In this document: positions 49,722 through 58,837 of the stretch, in pieces
Layout: each line of letters begins with the position of its first letter
Numbering within the stretch: position 1 is the stretch's first letter
NCBI GenBank assembly: GCA_963677375.2
Contig: CAXXIF010000012.1
Coordinates: 248,001 to 312,000 of the forward strand
Length of the DNA stretch: 64,000 nucleotides
Source of the DNA: Pseudaeromonas sp963677375
GTDB taxonomy: Bacteria > Pseudomonadota > Gammaproteobacteria > Enterobacterales > Aeromonadaceae
Direction: 5' to 3'
Translations under genes and position numbers: made by a program
The notes under the pieces: generated by a model
Database searches by the model: none
Told to the model about the DNA's origin: nothing
Seen by the model: the letters and a program-made list of their open reading frames with translations, nothing else

Positions 49722-50051
49722 TTAGCCGCCCAGCCAACCATTCATCAAGGCCAGATAGAACAGAGTGCCGCTCAGGATGCTGACCATCGCTTGCCGACGC
49801 CAGGCTTGCAGTCCAGCCACCACCAACACGGCGAGCAGTTGTGCCTTCCCTTGAGACAACGACTGCCATTGGTAAACCCCCATGGCATACAGGGTCAGCA
49901 ACAACATCATGGCGATCGGCAAACGCTGCCCCAGGATCTGGATCCGGGGATGATGGGCAATCAAGTGGCGAGCGACAAAGGGAAAGGCGCGCAGCGCAAA
50001 GGTCACACCCCCCATGATCAATGCCGCCAGCAGATAATCAGGGGTGGTCAT
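49722..50051 (-). CDS. azlD: Branched-chain amino acid export protein, AzlD family
   Basis: A 109-residue protein with about four hydrophobic segments (LLAALIMGGVTFALRAFPFVA at the start), the small partner of AzlC. Its ATG at 50051, with gagg upstream, overlaps the end of azlC by 14 bases. The pair exports branched-chain amino acids or related compounds. Confidence 0.85.
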   Translation of the reverse strand: MTTPDYLLAALIMGGVTFALRAFPFVARHLIAHHPRIQILGQRLPIAMMLLLTLYAMGVYQWQSLSQGKAQLLAVLVVAGLQAWRRQAMVSILSGTLFYLALMNGWLGG

Positions 50052-50730
50052 CAACCGCCTCCTCACGAGCCGGCAGAGGCCAGGCCAACAACACCAGCAC
50101 CAGGATCACAGAGGCTGCCAGCAAAAAATAATGGGGGAACCAAAGCCCGGCCACCAAGGCAGCCGAGGCGCCTAACAGCACGGCCCCCCAATCCCGTTTG
50201 GCGCGAATTTGCTCCACGGCCAGCACGGTGAAAAGTGCCGTCAGGGCAAAATCCAACCCTTGCAACCCGGGCGGGAGCCCCTTGGCCAGCAGGACTCCGG
50301 CCAACGAGCCGATGATCCAGTAGCTCTGGTTAAGAAACACCACGCGCAATGCCTGCGTCCGGTCAGTGACCTGCCCCGAAGCACTCAACAAGGAGTAGGT
50401 TTCATCCGTGATGCCGAAGATGAAATAGGCACGCCCCAGACCGCGACCCGGCAACAGCTGGTAGAGCGACAAGCCGTAGAAAATATGCCGGAAGTTGACC
50501 AGCAGCGAGGCAACCGCCAGATCCAGCCAGCCGGTCCCAGCGGCCAGCATTCCTACCGCCAGATACTGCAAGGCACCGGCGTAGACCAACACACTCATCA
50601 GTGGTGCCCAGTACCAGCACAGCCCGGCGTTCGCCCATAACACACCAAATACGGCCCCCAGAGGCAGATAGCCCATCATCACCGGGATCGTCAGCGGGAA
50701 AATTCCCTGCCAGGAACGCATCGTCTTCAT
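50038..50730 (-). CDS. azlC: Branched-chain amino acid export protein, AzlC family
   Basis: A 230-residue membrane protein with about six or seven segments. Typical AzlC stretches are FPLTIPVMMGYLPLGAVFGVLW, LLVNFRHIFYGLSLY and FGITDETYSLL. The ATG at 50730 has agagg-like GAGG 9 bases upstream; the ATG at 50745 has none. It forms a two-gene operon with azlD and is divergent from efeU. Confidence 0.9.
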   Translation of the reverse strand: MKTMRSWQGIFPLTIPVMMGYLPLGAVFGVLWANAGLCWYWAPLMSVLVYAGALQYLAVGMLAAGTGWLDLAVASLLVNFRHIFYGLSLYQLLPGRGLGRAYFIFGITDETYSLLSASGQVTDRTQALRVVFLNQSYWIIGSLAGVLLAKGLPPGLQGLDFALTALFTVLAVEQIRAKRDWGAVLLGASAALVAGLWFPHYFLLAASVILVLVLLAWPLPAREEAVDDHP

Positions 50731-50881
50731 CCATAAAGCCCTCATCAGGAGCGAAAACTAAGCGATCCCTCGCCACTGGGCAAGACAAACCTCTGGCATC
50801 AACCGCTATCGGCCAACCGGCTCCGCGAAAGCGGCGAGGTGGCACTTTCTACATAGCTCAGTGCCGCCTCTGCAAAAAAAC

Positions 50882-50939
50882 TTGTATTTGTTATACATCT
50901 AACGATAATCACTCTCACTTGCGATGAGAGTTATTCCCA
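50882..50939 (+). promoter_or_regulatory. efe promoter with Fur-box-like sites
   Basis: TTGTAT (50882-50887) and GATAAT (50904-50909) are spaced 16 bases and form a plausible promoter. CGATAATCACTCTCA (50903-50917) matches the 7-1-7 Fur consensus TGATAATNATTATCA at 11 of 14 fixed positions and overlaps the -10; TGAGAGTTATTCCCA (50925-50939) is a second weaker copy, and ACTCTCA / TGAGAGT form an inverted repeat. Fur control would fit the iron-uptake genes that follow. Confidence 0.6.
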
Positions 50940-50952
50940 TTAAGGAGTTCCT

Positions 50953-51801
50953 ATGTTCTTCGTTCCCTTTCTGATTATGTTCCGTGAAGGACTGGAAGCG
51001 GCCCTGATTGTCAGCCTGATCGCCGGTTACCTGAAGCGTACCAGCCGGGATGAATGGCTGAGTTCGGTCTGGATCGGTGTGGCGCTGGCAAGCCTGCTCT
51101 GCTTCGGCCTGGGTTGGTGGATCAACCAAACCACCGGCGAGTTTCCACAGCAACAGCAGGAGCTGTTCGAAGGACTGGTGGCGGCCGTGGCCGTCGTGGT
51201 GTTGACCTGGATGGTGTTCTGGATGCGCAAGGCAGCCCTCTCCATCAAGACCCAATTACAAGACGCCGTGGATAACGCCCTGAATTCCGGCGCTGGCAGC
51301 GGCTGGCTGTTGATCGGCATGGTGTTTTTCGCCGTCGCCCGCGAAGGGCTGGAGTCGGTGTTCTTCCTGCTGGCCGCCTTTCAACAAGACGTTGGCATGG
51401 CGGCCCCGCTCGGTGCTCTGACGGGCCTGTTCGCCGCTGCACTGGTCGGCATGATCATCTACTGGGGTGGCGTCAAGCTTCCGCTGGCGCAATTCTTCCG
51501 CTGGACCGCACTCTTCATCCTGTTTGTCGCCGCAGGTCTGACCGCCAGCGCCATCCGGGCATTTCATGAGGCCGGGCTCTGGAACCATCTCCAGGCCATG
51601 GCCTTCGATCTCAGCGGCATCCTCTCGACCCACACCCTGTTCGGCACCCTGCTCGAAGGTCTGCTGGGCTACCAGGAAACGCCCAGCGTCAGCGAAGTCG
51701 CCGTCTATCTGCTCTATCTGCTGCCAGCTCTCTATCTGTTTTTTTCCAAGCCCAAAGCCGCCACGGCGACCGTGACGACCATGAACGCCACTCATTCATA
51801 A
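50953..51801 (+). CDS. efeU: Ferrous iron permease EfeU (FTR1 family)
   Basis: A 282-residue inner-membrane permease with seven hydrophobic segments. Both iron-binding REXXE motifs are present: REGLEAALIV near residue 13 and REGLESVFF near residue 135. The ribosome binding site aaggag precedes the ATG. First gene of efeU - EfeM-like - efeO - efeB. Confidence 0.96.
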   Translation: MFFVPFLIMFREGLEAALIVSLIAGYLKRTSRDEWLSSVWIGVALASLLCFGLGWWINQTTGEFPQQQQELFEGLVAAVAVVVLTWMVFWMRKAALSIKTQLQDAVDNALNSGAGSGWLLIGMVFFAVAREGLESVFFLLAAFQQDVGMAAPLGALTGLFAAALVGMIIYWGGVKLPLAQFFRWTALFILFVAAGLTASAIRAFHEAGLWNHLQAMAFDLSGILSTHTLFGTLLEGLLGYQETPSVSEVAVYLLYLLPALYLFFSKPKAATATVTTMNATHS

Positions 51802-51832
51802 CTCGACATAACTCTACAGGGAGTGTTACCCG

Positions 51833-52654
51833 ATGCGATTCCACCCAACGACGCTGATCACCGCCTTGATGACCCTGGCCGCCATGTCCCCGGCGCAAGC
51901 CAAACCGGACCCAGCCGCACTCATAGGCCCGATTGCCGAATACAAAATGTACGTCATAAGCGAGGTGAAGCAGTACGTCACCGCCACCCAGGCGTTCACC
52001 GACGCCGTCAAGCAGGGGGATGTTGAAGCCGCCAAGCGGCTCTATGCCCCGGCCCGTCAACACTATGAACGCATCGAGCCGGTTGCCGAGCTGTTTTCGG
52101 ATCTGGATGCCGCCATGGATGCCCGTGAGGATGACTACGAGCAGGGTGCCAAAGATCCGGCCTTTACCGGTTTTCATCGTCTGGAGAAGGCGCTCTGGGC
52201 TGACAACAGCACCCAGGGCATGGCCCCTTATGCCGACCGGCTGCAACGGAACACGGTGGAGTTGGAGAAACGGCTAGCGACTCTGGCCTTCCCGCCCAGC
52301 AAGGTGGTGGGTGGTGCATCGGCACTGATTGAAGAGGTCGCCGCAACCAAAATCAGTGGCGAGGAAGATCGCTACAGCCGCACCGATCTGTGGGATTTCC
52401 AGGCCAATGTCGATGGTGCCCAGAAGATTGTCGATCTGCTGCGCCCACTGCTGGTCAAGGAAGATGCCGCTCTGCTGACCCAGGTGGATGACAACCTGAA
52501 AACAGTACACAGCACATTGGCCAAGTACCGCACGGCCGATGGCTTTGCCTCCTATGAGCAACTCACCGACGGCGATCACAACACCCTGAAGGGTCCGATC
52601 ACCGCACTGGCGGAAGATCTGGCCAAGTTCCGCGGTGTCTTGGCGCTGAACTAA
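51833..52654 (+). CDS. Periplasmic EfeM/imelysin-like iron-uptake protein
   Basis: A 273-residue exported protein (signal MRFHPTTLITALMTLAAMSPAQA) consisting only of the peptidase-M75 (imelysin) domain of EfeO: IAEYKMYVISEVKQYV, YAPARQHYERIEPVAELFSDLDAAMDAR and GFHRLEKALWADN (HXXE motif). It lacks the N-terminal cupredoxin, the EfeM arrangement. It is very similar to the M75 part of the next gene, so the two are probably tandem duplicates. Confidence 0.88.
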   Translation: MRFHPTTLITALMTLAAMSPAQAKPDPAALIGPIAEYKMYVISEVKQYVTATQAFTDAVKQGDVEAAKRLYAPARQHYERIEPVAELFSDLDAAMDAREDDYEQGAKDPAFTGFHRLEKALWADNSTQGMAPYADRLQRNTVELEKRLATLAFPPSKVVGGASALIEEVAATKISGEEDRYSRTDLWDFQANVDGAQKIVDLLRPLLVKEDAALLTQVDDNLKTVHSTLAKYRTADGFASYEQLTDGDHNTLKGPITALAEDLAKFRGVLALN

Positions 52655-52753
52655 TACCGGGAGCCGAACACCAAACACCACTCATTCCCGAGTGACCCAC
52701 GAACCAGAACGGAACAACCGGCCGGTTGTTCCGTTGCATGCTTGGAGATATGT

Positions 52754-53875
52754 ATGCCCTTTCGCCTGACCTGCTCAGTGCTGACACTCCTGCTCGGCGC
52801 CACCTTGCCCCTTGCATCAAGCTGGGCTGATGCAATCCACCAGATAAGTATTCGCGTCAACGATCAACAGTGTGATCCCATGGCACTCACGGTGCCGGCC
52901 GGTAAAACCCAGTTCATCATCAAGAACGAGAGTCGCCGGGCACTGGAATGGGAGATCCTCAACGGGGTCATGGTGGTGGCCGAGCGTGAAAATATCGCCC
53001 CCGGCTTCATGCAGAAGATGACGGTGGAGCTCGAACCGGGGCACTACCAGACCACCTGCGGTCTGTTGACCAACCCGCGCGGCACCCTGACCGTCACCGC
53101 TAGCGGCGTCACAACGCCCGTCAAGGCGACGGCCACCGACCTGATTGCGCCACTGGCGGAGTACAAGTTCTACGTCATGATGGAAGTGGCCGCCTTCGAG
53201 CAGAAAACCCAGGAATTTACCACCGCAATCAAGCAGGGCGATCTGGCCAGCGCCAAGCGTCTCTATGCTCCGACTCGTCAACATTACGAACGGATTGAAC
53301 CCATAGCCGAGCTGTTTTCGGATCTGGACGCTGCCATCGATGCCCGGGAGTATGCCTTTGAACAGCAGGCCAACGACCCCGATTTCAGTGGTTTTCACCG
53401 CCTGGAAAGAGCCCTGTGGGCGGATAACAGCACCGCGAACATGGCACCCTATGCCGACAAGCTGCTGCGGGATGTCCGTGAATTAAAAGCGCGAATTTCC
53501 GCGTTACCCTTCCCACCCGGCAAGGTCGTGGGCGGAGCCGCCGTACTGATTGAAGAGATCGCAGCCGGCAAAATCAGCGGAGAAGAGGAACGTTACAGCC
53601 GCACCGATTTATGGGACTTTCAGGCGAATCTGGACGGCGCGCAGAAGATCGTCGAGCTGCTGCGGCCACTACTCGTCAAGGTGGATGCTCCTCTGCTGAC
53701 CCGTATCGATGCCCACTTCCAGAGTGTGACCACCCTATTGCACAAATACCGGACCGGCAACGGCTTCGCCGCCTACGAGCAGTTGTCGGCGGAAGATCGG
53801 CAGGCCCTGCAGGGGCCCATTACCGCATTGGCTGAAGAGTTGGCCAAGCTGCGCGGCACTCTGGGGTTGAACTGA
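52754..53875 (+). CDS. efeO: Periplasmic iron-binding protein EfeO
   Basis: A 373-residue protein with signal peptide, an N-terminal cupredoxin-like domain (residues about 30-120; CDPMALTVPAGKTQFIIKNES, PGHYQTTCG) and a C-terminal M75 domain with GFHRLERALWADN. EfeO carries iron to EfeU. The ATG at 52754 has ggag upstream. It lies 99 bases after the EfeM-like gene and 2 bases before efeB. Confidence 0.93.
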   Translation: MPFRLTCSVLTLLLGATLPLASSWADAIHQISIRVNDQQCDPMALTVPAGKTQFIIKNESRRALEWEILNGVMVVAERENIAPGFMQKMTVELEPGHYQTTCGLLTNPRGTLTVTASGVTTPVKATATDLIAPLAEYKFYVMMEVAAFEQKTQEFTTAIKQGDLASAKRLYAPTRQHYERIEPIAELFSDLDAAIDAREYAFEQQANDPDFSGFHRLERALWADNSTANMAPYADKLLRDVRELKARISALPFPPGKVVGGAAVLIEEIAAGKISGEEERYSRTDLWDFQANLDGAQKIVELLRPLLVKVDAPLLTRIDAHFQSVTTLLHKYRTGNGFAAYEQLSAEDRQALQGPITALAEELAKLRGTLGLN

Positions 53876-53877
53876 AG

Positions 53878-55225
53878 ATGGCCTGTCCGTTTAGTGCCTT
53901 ATGGCAAACCATGACCGGTAAGGGAGCCAAGGCTCCCCATGCCACACCCCAAGCGAGTGGTGCCCCAAGCGAACCCTCTCGCCGTGCCCTGCTGCTCGGT
54001 CTGGGCGCCACCGGTGGCGCTCTGGCATTGGGGAGCTGGAGCGGCGGAGGCGCCGCCCAGGCCGCAACCCAAACGCCGACCATATTTCCCCAGGATGCCA
54101 AGCAACAACGGCAGCCCTTTTACGCTCCGCAGCAAAGTGGCATCACCACCCCTCAGCAGGCCTCCATGCTACTGGTGGCCTTCGATGTTCTGGCTACCGA
54201 CAAAGCGGCCTTGCGCCGGCTGTTCCAGCTGTTGACCGAACGCTGCGCCTTCTTGATGCAGGGCGGGGAAACCCGGCAGGTAGATGATAAATTGCCACCG
54301 CTGGACTCCGGCATCATGGGCCCACAGATCTACCCGGATAACCTGACCATCACGGTTTCGGTCGGCCATTCCTTGTTTGATGGTCGCTTTGGTCTGGCAG
54401 GCTTGAAACCCCGGCATCTGCAAAAGATGACCCGTTTCCCCAACGATGCCCTGGATGGTAAGTGGTGTCATGGAGACCTCTTGCTGCAGATCTGTGCCAA
54501 CAGCAGTGAGACAGTGCTGCACGCCCTGCGGGATGTCATCAAGCACACCCCGGATCTGCTGAGCGTGCGCTGGCGTCGGGATGGTTTCATCTCCGCCCAT
54601 GCGGCTGCCAGCCAGGGTCAGGAGACCCCGATCAATCTACTAGGGTTCAAGGATGGCACGGCTAACCCGGACACCCGGCAACACGACCGGATGCAGCAGA
54701 TCCTCTGGGTCAACCCGGTCCATCAGGAACCGGCCTGGTGTACCCATGGCACCTATCAGGCCATTCGGCTGATCCGTTTTCCGCGTCGAATTCTGGGACC
54801 GTACCCCGTTGCAGGAGCAGGAGGCGATCTTTGGCCGTCATCGGAATACCGGCGCTCCGCTGGGCAAACGTCACGAGCATGAGGACCCCGATTATGGTTC
54901 CGACCCGCTCGGTAAACGCATCCCTCTGGATTCCCATATTCGTCTGGCTAACCCGCGCACGCCACAGACTGAGAAAAACCTGATCCTGCGCCGAGGTTAC
55001 AGCTACTCCGCCGGAATTACCGGCTCGGGGCAACTGGATATGGGGCTGTTATTTGTCTGTTATCAGGCCAATCTGGAGCAGGGCTTTATTGCGGTGCAGA
55101 AAAAACTCGATGGCGAGCCACTGGAGGAGTACATCAAACCTTTTGGCGGCGGTTACTTCTTTACGCTGCCCGGCGTTCCGGCCCCCGGCCATTACCTGGC
55201 GCAACCCCTCCTCGAAGCCAGCTGA
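53878..55225 (+). pseudogene. efeB: Dye-decolorising heme peroxidase EfeB, frameshifted
   Basis: EfeB is a Tat-exported DyP-type peroxidase that oxidises ferrous iron for EfeU/EfeO. Twin-arginine signal SRRALLLGLGATGGALALG and the distal DyP motif GFKDGTANPD are in the first frame. After RLIRF (near 54777) the frame changes: with one T removed from TTTT at 54777-54780 it continues RVEFWDRTPLQEQEAIFGR to the end (GYSYSAGITGSGQLDMGLLFVCYQ). The product would be about 448 residues, normal for the family. A sequencing error is the likeliest explanation. Confidence 0.85.
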
Positions 55226-55250
55226 GACCGGTGCAGAGGATGGGAATAGG

Positions 55251-55276
55251 CCCCTTCGGTTCCGACCCGAGGGGGT
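55251..55276. terminator. Hairpin between efeB and atpG
   Basis: CCCCTTCGG and CCGAGGGGG pair with a 7-base loop between convergent genes. No U-tract is present. Confidence 0.4.
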
Positions 55277-55317
55277 CATACCATCACTGAAGGAGCGATA
55301 GCCTAGCTGGGTACAGG

Positions 55318-56196
55318 TCACCGGTCGTGGGCGGTAAAACCGGATACCACATCGAACAACTCTTCATCCATGGCGCTCTGCCGCAATCGATGATAATCGC
55401 TGTTCAGGGTCTCCAGTAGTTCCCCAATATTCTTCTCGGCGCGCTGCATGGCAGCGAGACGGCAGGCGTTTTCGCTGGCCAATGATTCGGCACAGGCCCG
55501 GAACAACGAGACGAACAGATATTCACTGACGAACGAAAATAGCGTGGCCTCACCGCCATGCATCACTTCCGGCAGGTTGTTGGTGGGCCACTTCCGGCTC
55601 GCCATCTCCTGACGCCACGCCTCGTCCAACGGCAACAGGCGCTGGCTGACCGGTTGATAGAGGGCGCCTGAGAGCGGGCGATTATGCAACAGGTAAACCG
55701 CCCCTATCTCACCACGCACGCGCCAGTTTTCCACCGCCAGCAACACCTGCCCCACCAGCGTGGCAATGCTGGAGAGCGCATTGGGCAGCGGAAAGCTGGC
55801 CGTCACGCCGAGCTCGCTGGCCGCCAGGCGAGCCTGGACCCGCTCCCCCACAGCCCAGACCCGCTTCTTGCCAGGCCATGGCTTCAGCGTATCGACGGCG
55901 AAGTCGACGAGCAGATCGTTGAACTGGCCGACCAGCCCCTGATCCGAACCAAACACTATGGCCCCCACCGCATCGTCCGCCGAGTGCGGAGGCGCCCCTG
56001 GTGCCTCAAGGTGACACTGGCGAAAGCAGGCCAGCAACCCCAACTGTACGGTTTTGTCATAGTCATCCAGCGCACGCACAGCGTTCTCGTACTGGCTGAT
56101 CCCTGCCGCGGCCATCGCCTTCATGGTCCGCACCACGGACGCCAGATCGCCCGCAATGGTGATCTGGCGCTGCAGGCTGGCTGCCGTGTGACTCAT
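55318..56196 (-). CDS. atpG: N-ATPase gamma subunit
   Basis: A 292-residue central stalk subunit, last in the N-type operon. The ends are conserved in gamma: the N-terminal helix IAGDLASVVRTMKAMAAAGISQYENA and the C-terminal helix NIGELLETLNSDYHRLRQSAMDEELFDVVSGF. The ATG overlaps the atpA stop by 4 bases. Confidence 0.88.
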   Translation of the reverse strand: MSHTAASLQRQITIAGDLASVVRTMKAMAAAGISQYENAVRALDDYDKTVQLGLLACFRQCHLEAPGAPPHSADDAVGAIVFGSDQGLVGQFNDLLVDFAVDTLKPWPGKKRVWAVGERVQARLAASELGVTASFPLPNALSSIATLVGQVLLAVENWRVRGEIGAVYLLHNRPLSGALYQPVSQRLLPLDEAWRQEMASRKWPTNNLPEVMHGGEATLFSFVSEYLFVSLFRACAESLASENACRLAAMQRAEKNIGELLETLNSDYHRLRQSAMDEELFDVVSGFTAHDR

Positions 56197-57740
56197 GACG
56201 AGACCTCACTCTCTGGCACCGGCAAGAAGGGGGTTAACGCCTGGGCAGCCAGTCGGGTGATCTGGCTCCGATCTTCCGCAGTCAAGGTCTCCTCCAGCTC
56301 CAGACGCTGGGCCAATTCGCTCGACATAGTGGCAGCGGCACTCCAAACCGCCCGCTCGGCTTCGTCCATTCGAGGCAGAGGAACTCGATCGAACAGGCCC
56401 GCAGTCAAAGCCAGCAGCACGGTGATTTGTACCGGGACCGCCAGCGGCGAGAACTCCTGCTGCTTCAAACAGGCCCGGATACGACGGCCATGTTCGAGTT
56501 GCTGGCGCGTGGGCTCATCGAGACGGGCACCAAAACGGGAGAAGGCCTCAAGCTCTTCGAACTGGGCATAGGCCAGTTTGAGCGCTCCCGCTACAGCCCG
56601 ATAGGCGGCGCGCTGGGCCTTGCCGCCAACCCGGGAAACCGAGCGTCCCACATCCACCGCAGGCAGAACGCCCAGCTCGAACAGTCCGGGAGACAGGTAG
56701 ATCTGACCATCGGTGATGGAGATCAGATTGGTCGGAATATAGGCCGAGATGTCCTGAGCCTCGGTCTCGATGATCGGCAGCGCGGTCAACGAGCCGCCGC
56801 CGAGCTCCGGACGCAAATGGGTTGCTCGTTCCAGCAACCGCGAATGAATGTAGAAGATATCGCCGGGAAAGGCTTCTCGGCCTGGGGGCCGACGCAGCAA
56901 CAAGGAGAGTTCGCGATACGAGCGGGCATGGTGGGTCAGATCATCGTACACCACCAGCACATCCCGCCCTTGAGCCATGAAATGCTCGGCTATGCTGGTC
57001 GCCGCATAGGGCGCAATATAGGCCAAACCCGGGGGATCATTGCCTTCGGTGACCACCACCACGGTATAAGCCAGAGCCCCTTTCTCACGCAGGGTGGCAA
57101 TGACCTTGGCCACACCGGAAGCACGTTGGCCGATGGCGCAGTAGACGCACAGAACATTCTTGTCCCGTTGATTGAGGATGCTGTCGAGGGCTAGGGCCGT
57201 CTTACCGGTTTGCCGATCACCGAGGATCAACTCGCGCTGACCTCGACCGACCGGGATCAGGGCATCGATCACCTTGAGGCCCGTCTGCAGCGGCACCGTC
57301 ACCGGCGCCCGATCCATGATATGGGCCGCAGGGCGCTCCACGGGGAGCCGGTCACCACCCGACAAAGGTCCCAGCCCATCGAGGGGCTTGCCCGTTGGAT
57401 CGATAATGCGCCCCAGCAGTCGATCACCCACAGGTACGTCGACCACATGTCCGCCTCGGGCTACCGGATCGCCAGCCTGTAGCTCCCAGTAATTGCCCAG
57501 CAAGACCACGCCGATTTCATCTTCATCCACATTGAAGGCAATACCCTCGATCCCCCCGGGGAACAGTAACACCTCCTCAAAACCCACGCCGGGCAGGCCA
57601 GAGACCTTGGCGATACCGGATGCCAGACTCAAGATCCGGCCGAACTCACGGGGTTGCAACCGGGGCTCGAAGGCTTCACAACCGCGGTCAATGGCAACCA
57701 AGGTTTGCTCCAGAATGGCCTTGAGCGGCTCACGGCTCAT
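56193..57740 (-). CDS. atpA: N-ATPase alpha subunit
   Basis: A 515-residue non-catalytic F1 subunit with the P-loop GDRQTGKTALAL and the EAFPGDIFYIHSRLLER signature. The ATG at 57740 overlaps atpF by 11 bases; an upstream in-frame extension inside atpF is rejected. As in other alternate F-type ATPases, no delta gene is present. Confidence 0.95.
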   Translation of the reverse strand: MSREPLKAILEQTLVAIDRGCEAFEPRLQPREFGRILSLASGIAKVSGLPGVGFEEVLLFPGGIEGIAFNVDEDEIGVVLLGNYWELQAGDPVARGGHVVDVPVGDRLLGRIIDPTGKPLDGLGPLSGGDRLPVERPAAHIMDRAPVTVPLQTGLKVIDALIPVGRGQRELILGDRQTGKTALALDSILNQRDKNVLCVYCAIGQRASGVAKVIATLREKGALAYTVVVVTEGNDPPGLAYIAPYAATSIAEHFMAQGRDVLVVYDDLTHHARSYRELSLLLRRPPGREAFPGDIFYIHSRLLERATHLRPELGGGSLTALPIIETEAQDISAYIPTNLISITDGQIYLSPGLFELGVLPAVDVGRSVSRVGGKAQRAAYRAVAGALKLAYAQFEELEAFSRFGARLDEPTRQQLEHGRRIRACLKQQEFSPLAVPVQITVLLALTAGLFDRVPLPRMDEAERAVWSAAATMSSELAQRLELEETLTAEDRSQITRLAAQALTPFLPVPESEVSS

Positions 57741-58533
57741 CGGCAGTCTCCTTCTTCGGCACAAGCTGCTGGGGCTCCTTGGCCTTGAGCAGTTCACTGA
57801 CGCTGCTTTCCAACTCCGTCAGATAGGCCTCGATATTCCACGCCACCTGTTGTCCATCGGCGTTCAGCTCGATCCCGCTGACCAGATCCGCGGCCGTTTC
57901 GAATTGCAGCGGAATTTCAGATCCGAACAATTCCCGTATCCGCGCCTCAAGCCCCTCCTGTTGGGCCTCTGGCAGCTCAACCGTGGTGCGAACCACCAGC
58001 GGGTGTCCGCCCGTCTGCAGGGCACGGGTCAAGGCCTGTTTTTCATCGTCACTCAGGGCCTGCAGACGCGCCACAAAAACCTCGACCATGCGCTCTTCCA
58101 GCGTCGCACCGGCCAGCTCGACCAGCGCCTTGCGCGCAATAGCAAACACCTGCTGGCATGTGCGGCCACGGATCTCCTGGTTCAGCGCCTGCGCCTCCCG
58201 TTGCAACGTCTCCTCGCGCTTGCGGCTCAGGAGCGAAGCCTCATCCCGTGCGGCATCCAGCAGGCGCTGGCGTTCAGCATTCGCAGCCTCCTTGGCCTCG
58301 TGCAGCAACGCCGCCTTCTGCTGCTCGAAGTCGGCATTCTTGCGCGAAAACTCGTCCCGCTCCGCACCGGCCTCACTCTTTTTGGCATCCGCATCGGCCA
58401 GCTCTCCGGCTATGCGTTGCTCGCGCGCATCGATAGCCTTGAGGATGGGCTGATAAAGAAAGCGTTTCAGCAACCAGACCAGGATCAGGAAGTTGAGGAT
58501 CTGGGCGCCGACGGTGAACCAGTCAATCAACAT
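57730..58533 (-). CDS. atpF: N-ATPase b subunit (long form)
   Basis: A 267-residue stator subunit: an N-terminal membrane helix (TVGAQILNFLILVWLLKRFLY), a long charged coiled coil (about 35-140) and an extra C-terminal part of about 110 residues, much longer than the usual 156. In N-ATPases this C-terminal part probably replaces the missing delta subunit (family knowledge). It lies 3 bases after atpE. Confidence 0.9.
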   Translation of the reverse strand: MLIDWFTVGAQILNFLILVWLLKRFLYQPILKAIDAREQRIAGELADADAKKSEAGAERDEFSRKNADFEQQKAALLHEAKEAANAERQRLLDAARDEASLLSRKREETLQREAQALNQEIRGRTCQQVFAIARKALVELAGATLEERMVEVFVARLQALSDDEKQALTRALQTGGHPLVVRTTVELPEAQQEGLEARIRELFGSEIPLQFETAADLVSGIELNADGQQVAWNIEAYLTELESSVSELLKAKEPQQLVPKKETADEP

Positions 58534-58536
58534 GGC

Positions 58537-58824
58537 TTACTTTCCCGCCACATGGGCAATGGCATAGTTCCAGAACGGGTTGGCGAAGAGCAGTATCATC
58601 GACACCACGAAGCAGTAGATGGCGACCGATTCGATCATCGCCAGACCGACAAACAAGGTACGGGTAATGGTGGCTGACGCATCGGGTTGTTGCGCCAGAG
58701 CGCTCAGTGCCGTAGCCACTGCCCGCCCTTCACCCAAGGCTGGACCTATGCTGCCAATGGCGATGGTCAGACCGGCGGTAATGATCGATACCACCGCAAT
58801 CAGTGTCATGCTATCCATAGTCAC
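58537..58824 (-). CDS. atpE: N-ATPase c subunit with Na+-type ligands
   Basis: A 95-residue double-helix proteolipid. The ion-site residues Glu32 (GEGRA), Glu65, Ser66 and Tyr70 (MIESVAIY) line up with the Na+-binding set of Ilyobacter (Gln32, Glu65, Ser66, Tyr70), with Glu in place of Gln at 32, the pattern described for N-ATPases. This points to Na+ rather than proton transport. Confidence 0.93.
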   Translation of the reverse strand: MTMDSMTLIAVVSIITAGLTIAIGSIGPALGEGRAVATALSALAQQPDASATITRTLFVGLAMIESVAIYCFVVSMILLFANPFWNYAIAHVAGK

Positions 58825-58837
58825 TCCTGTATATGAT

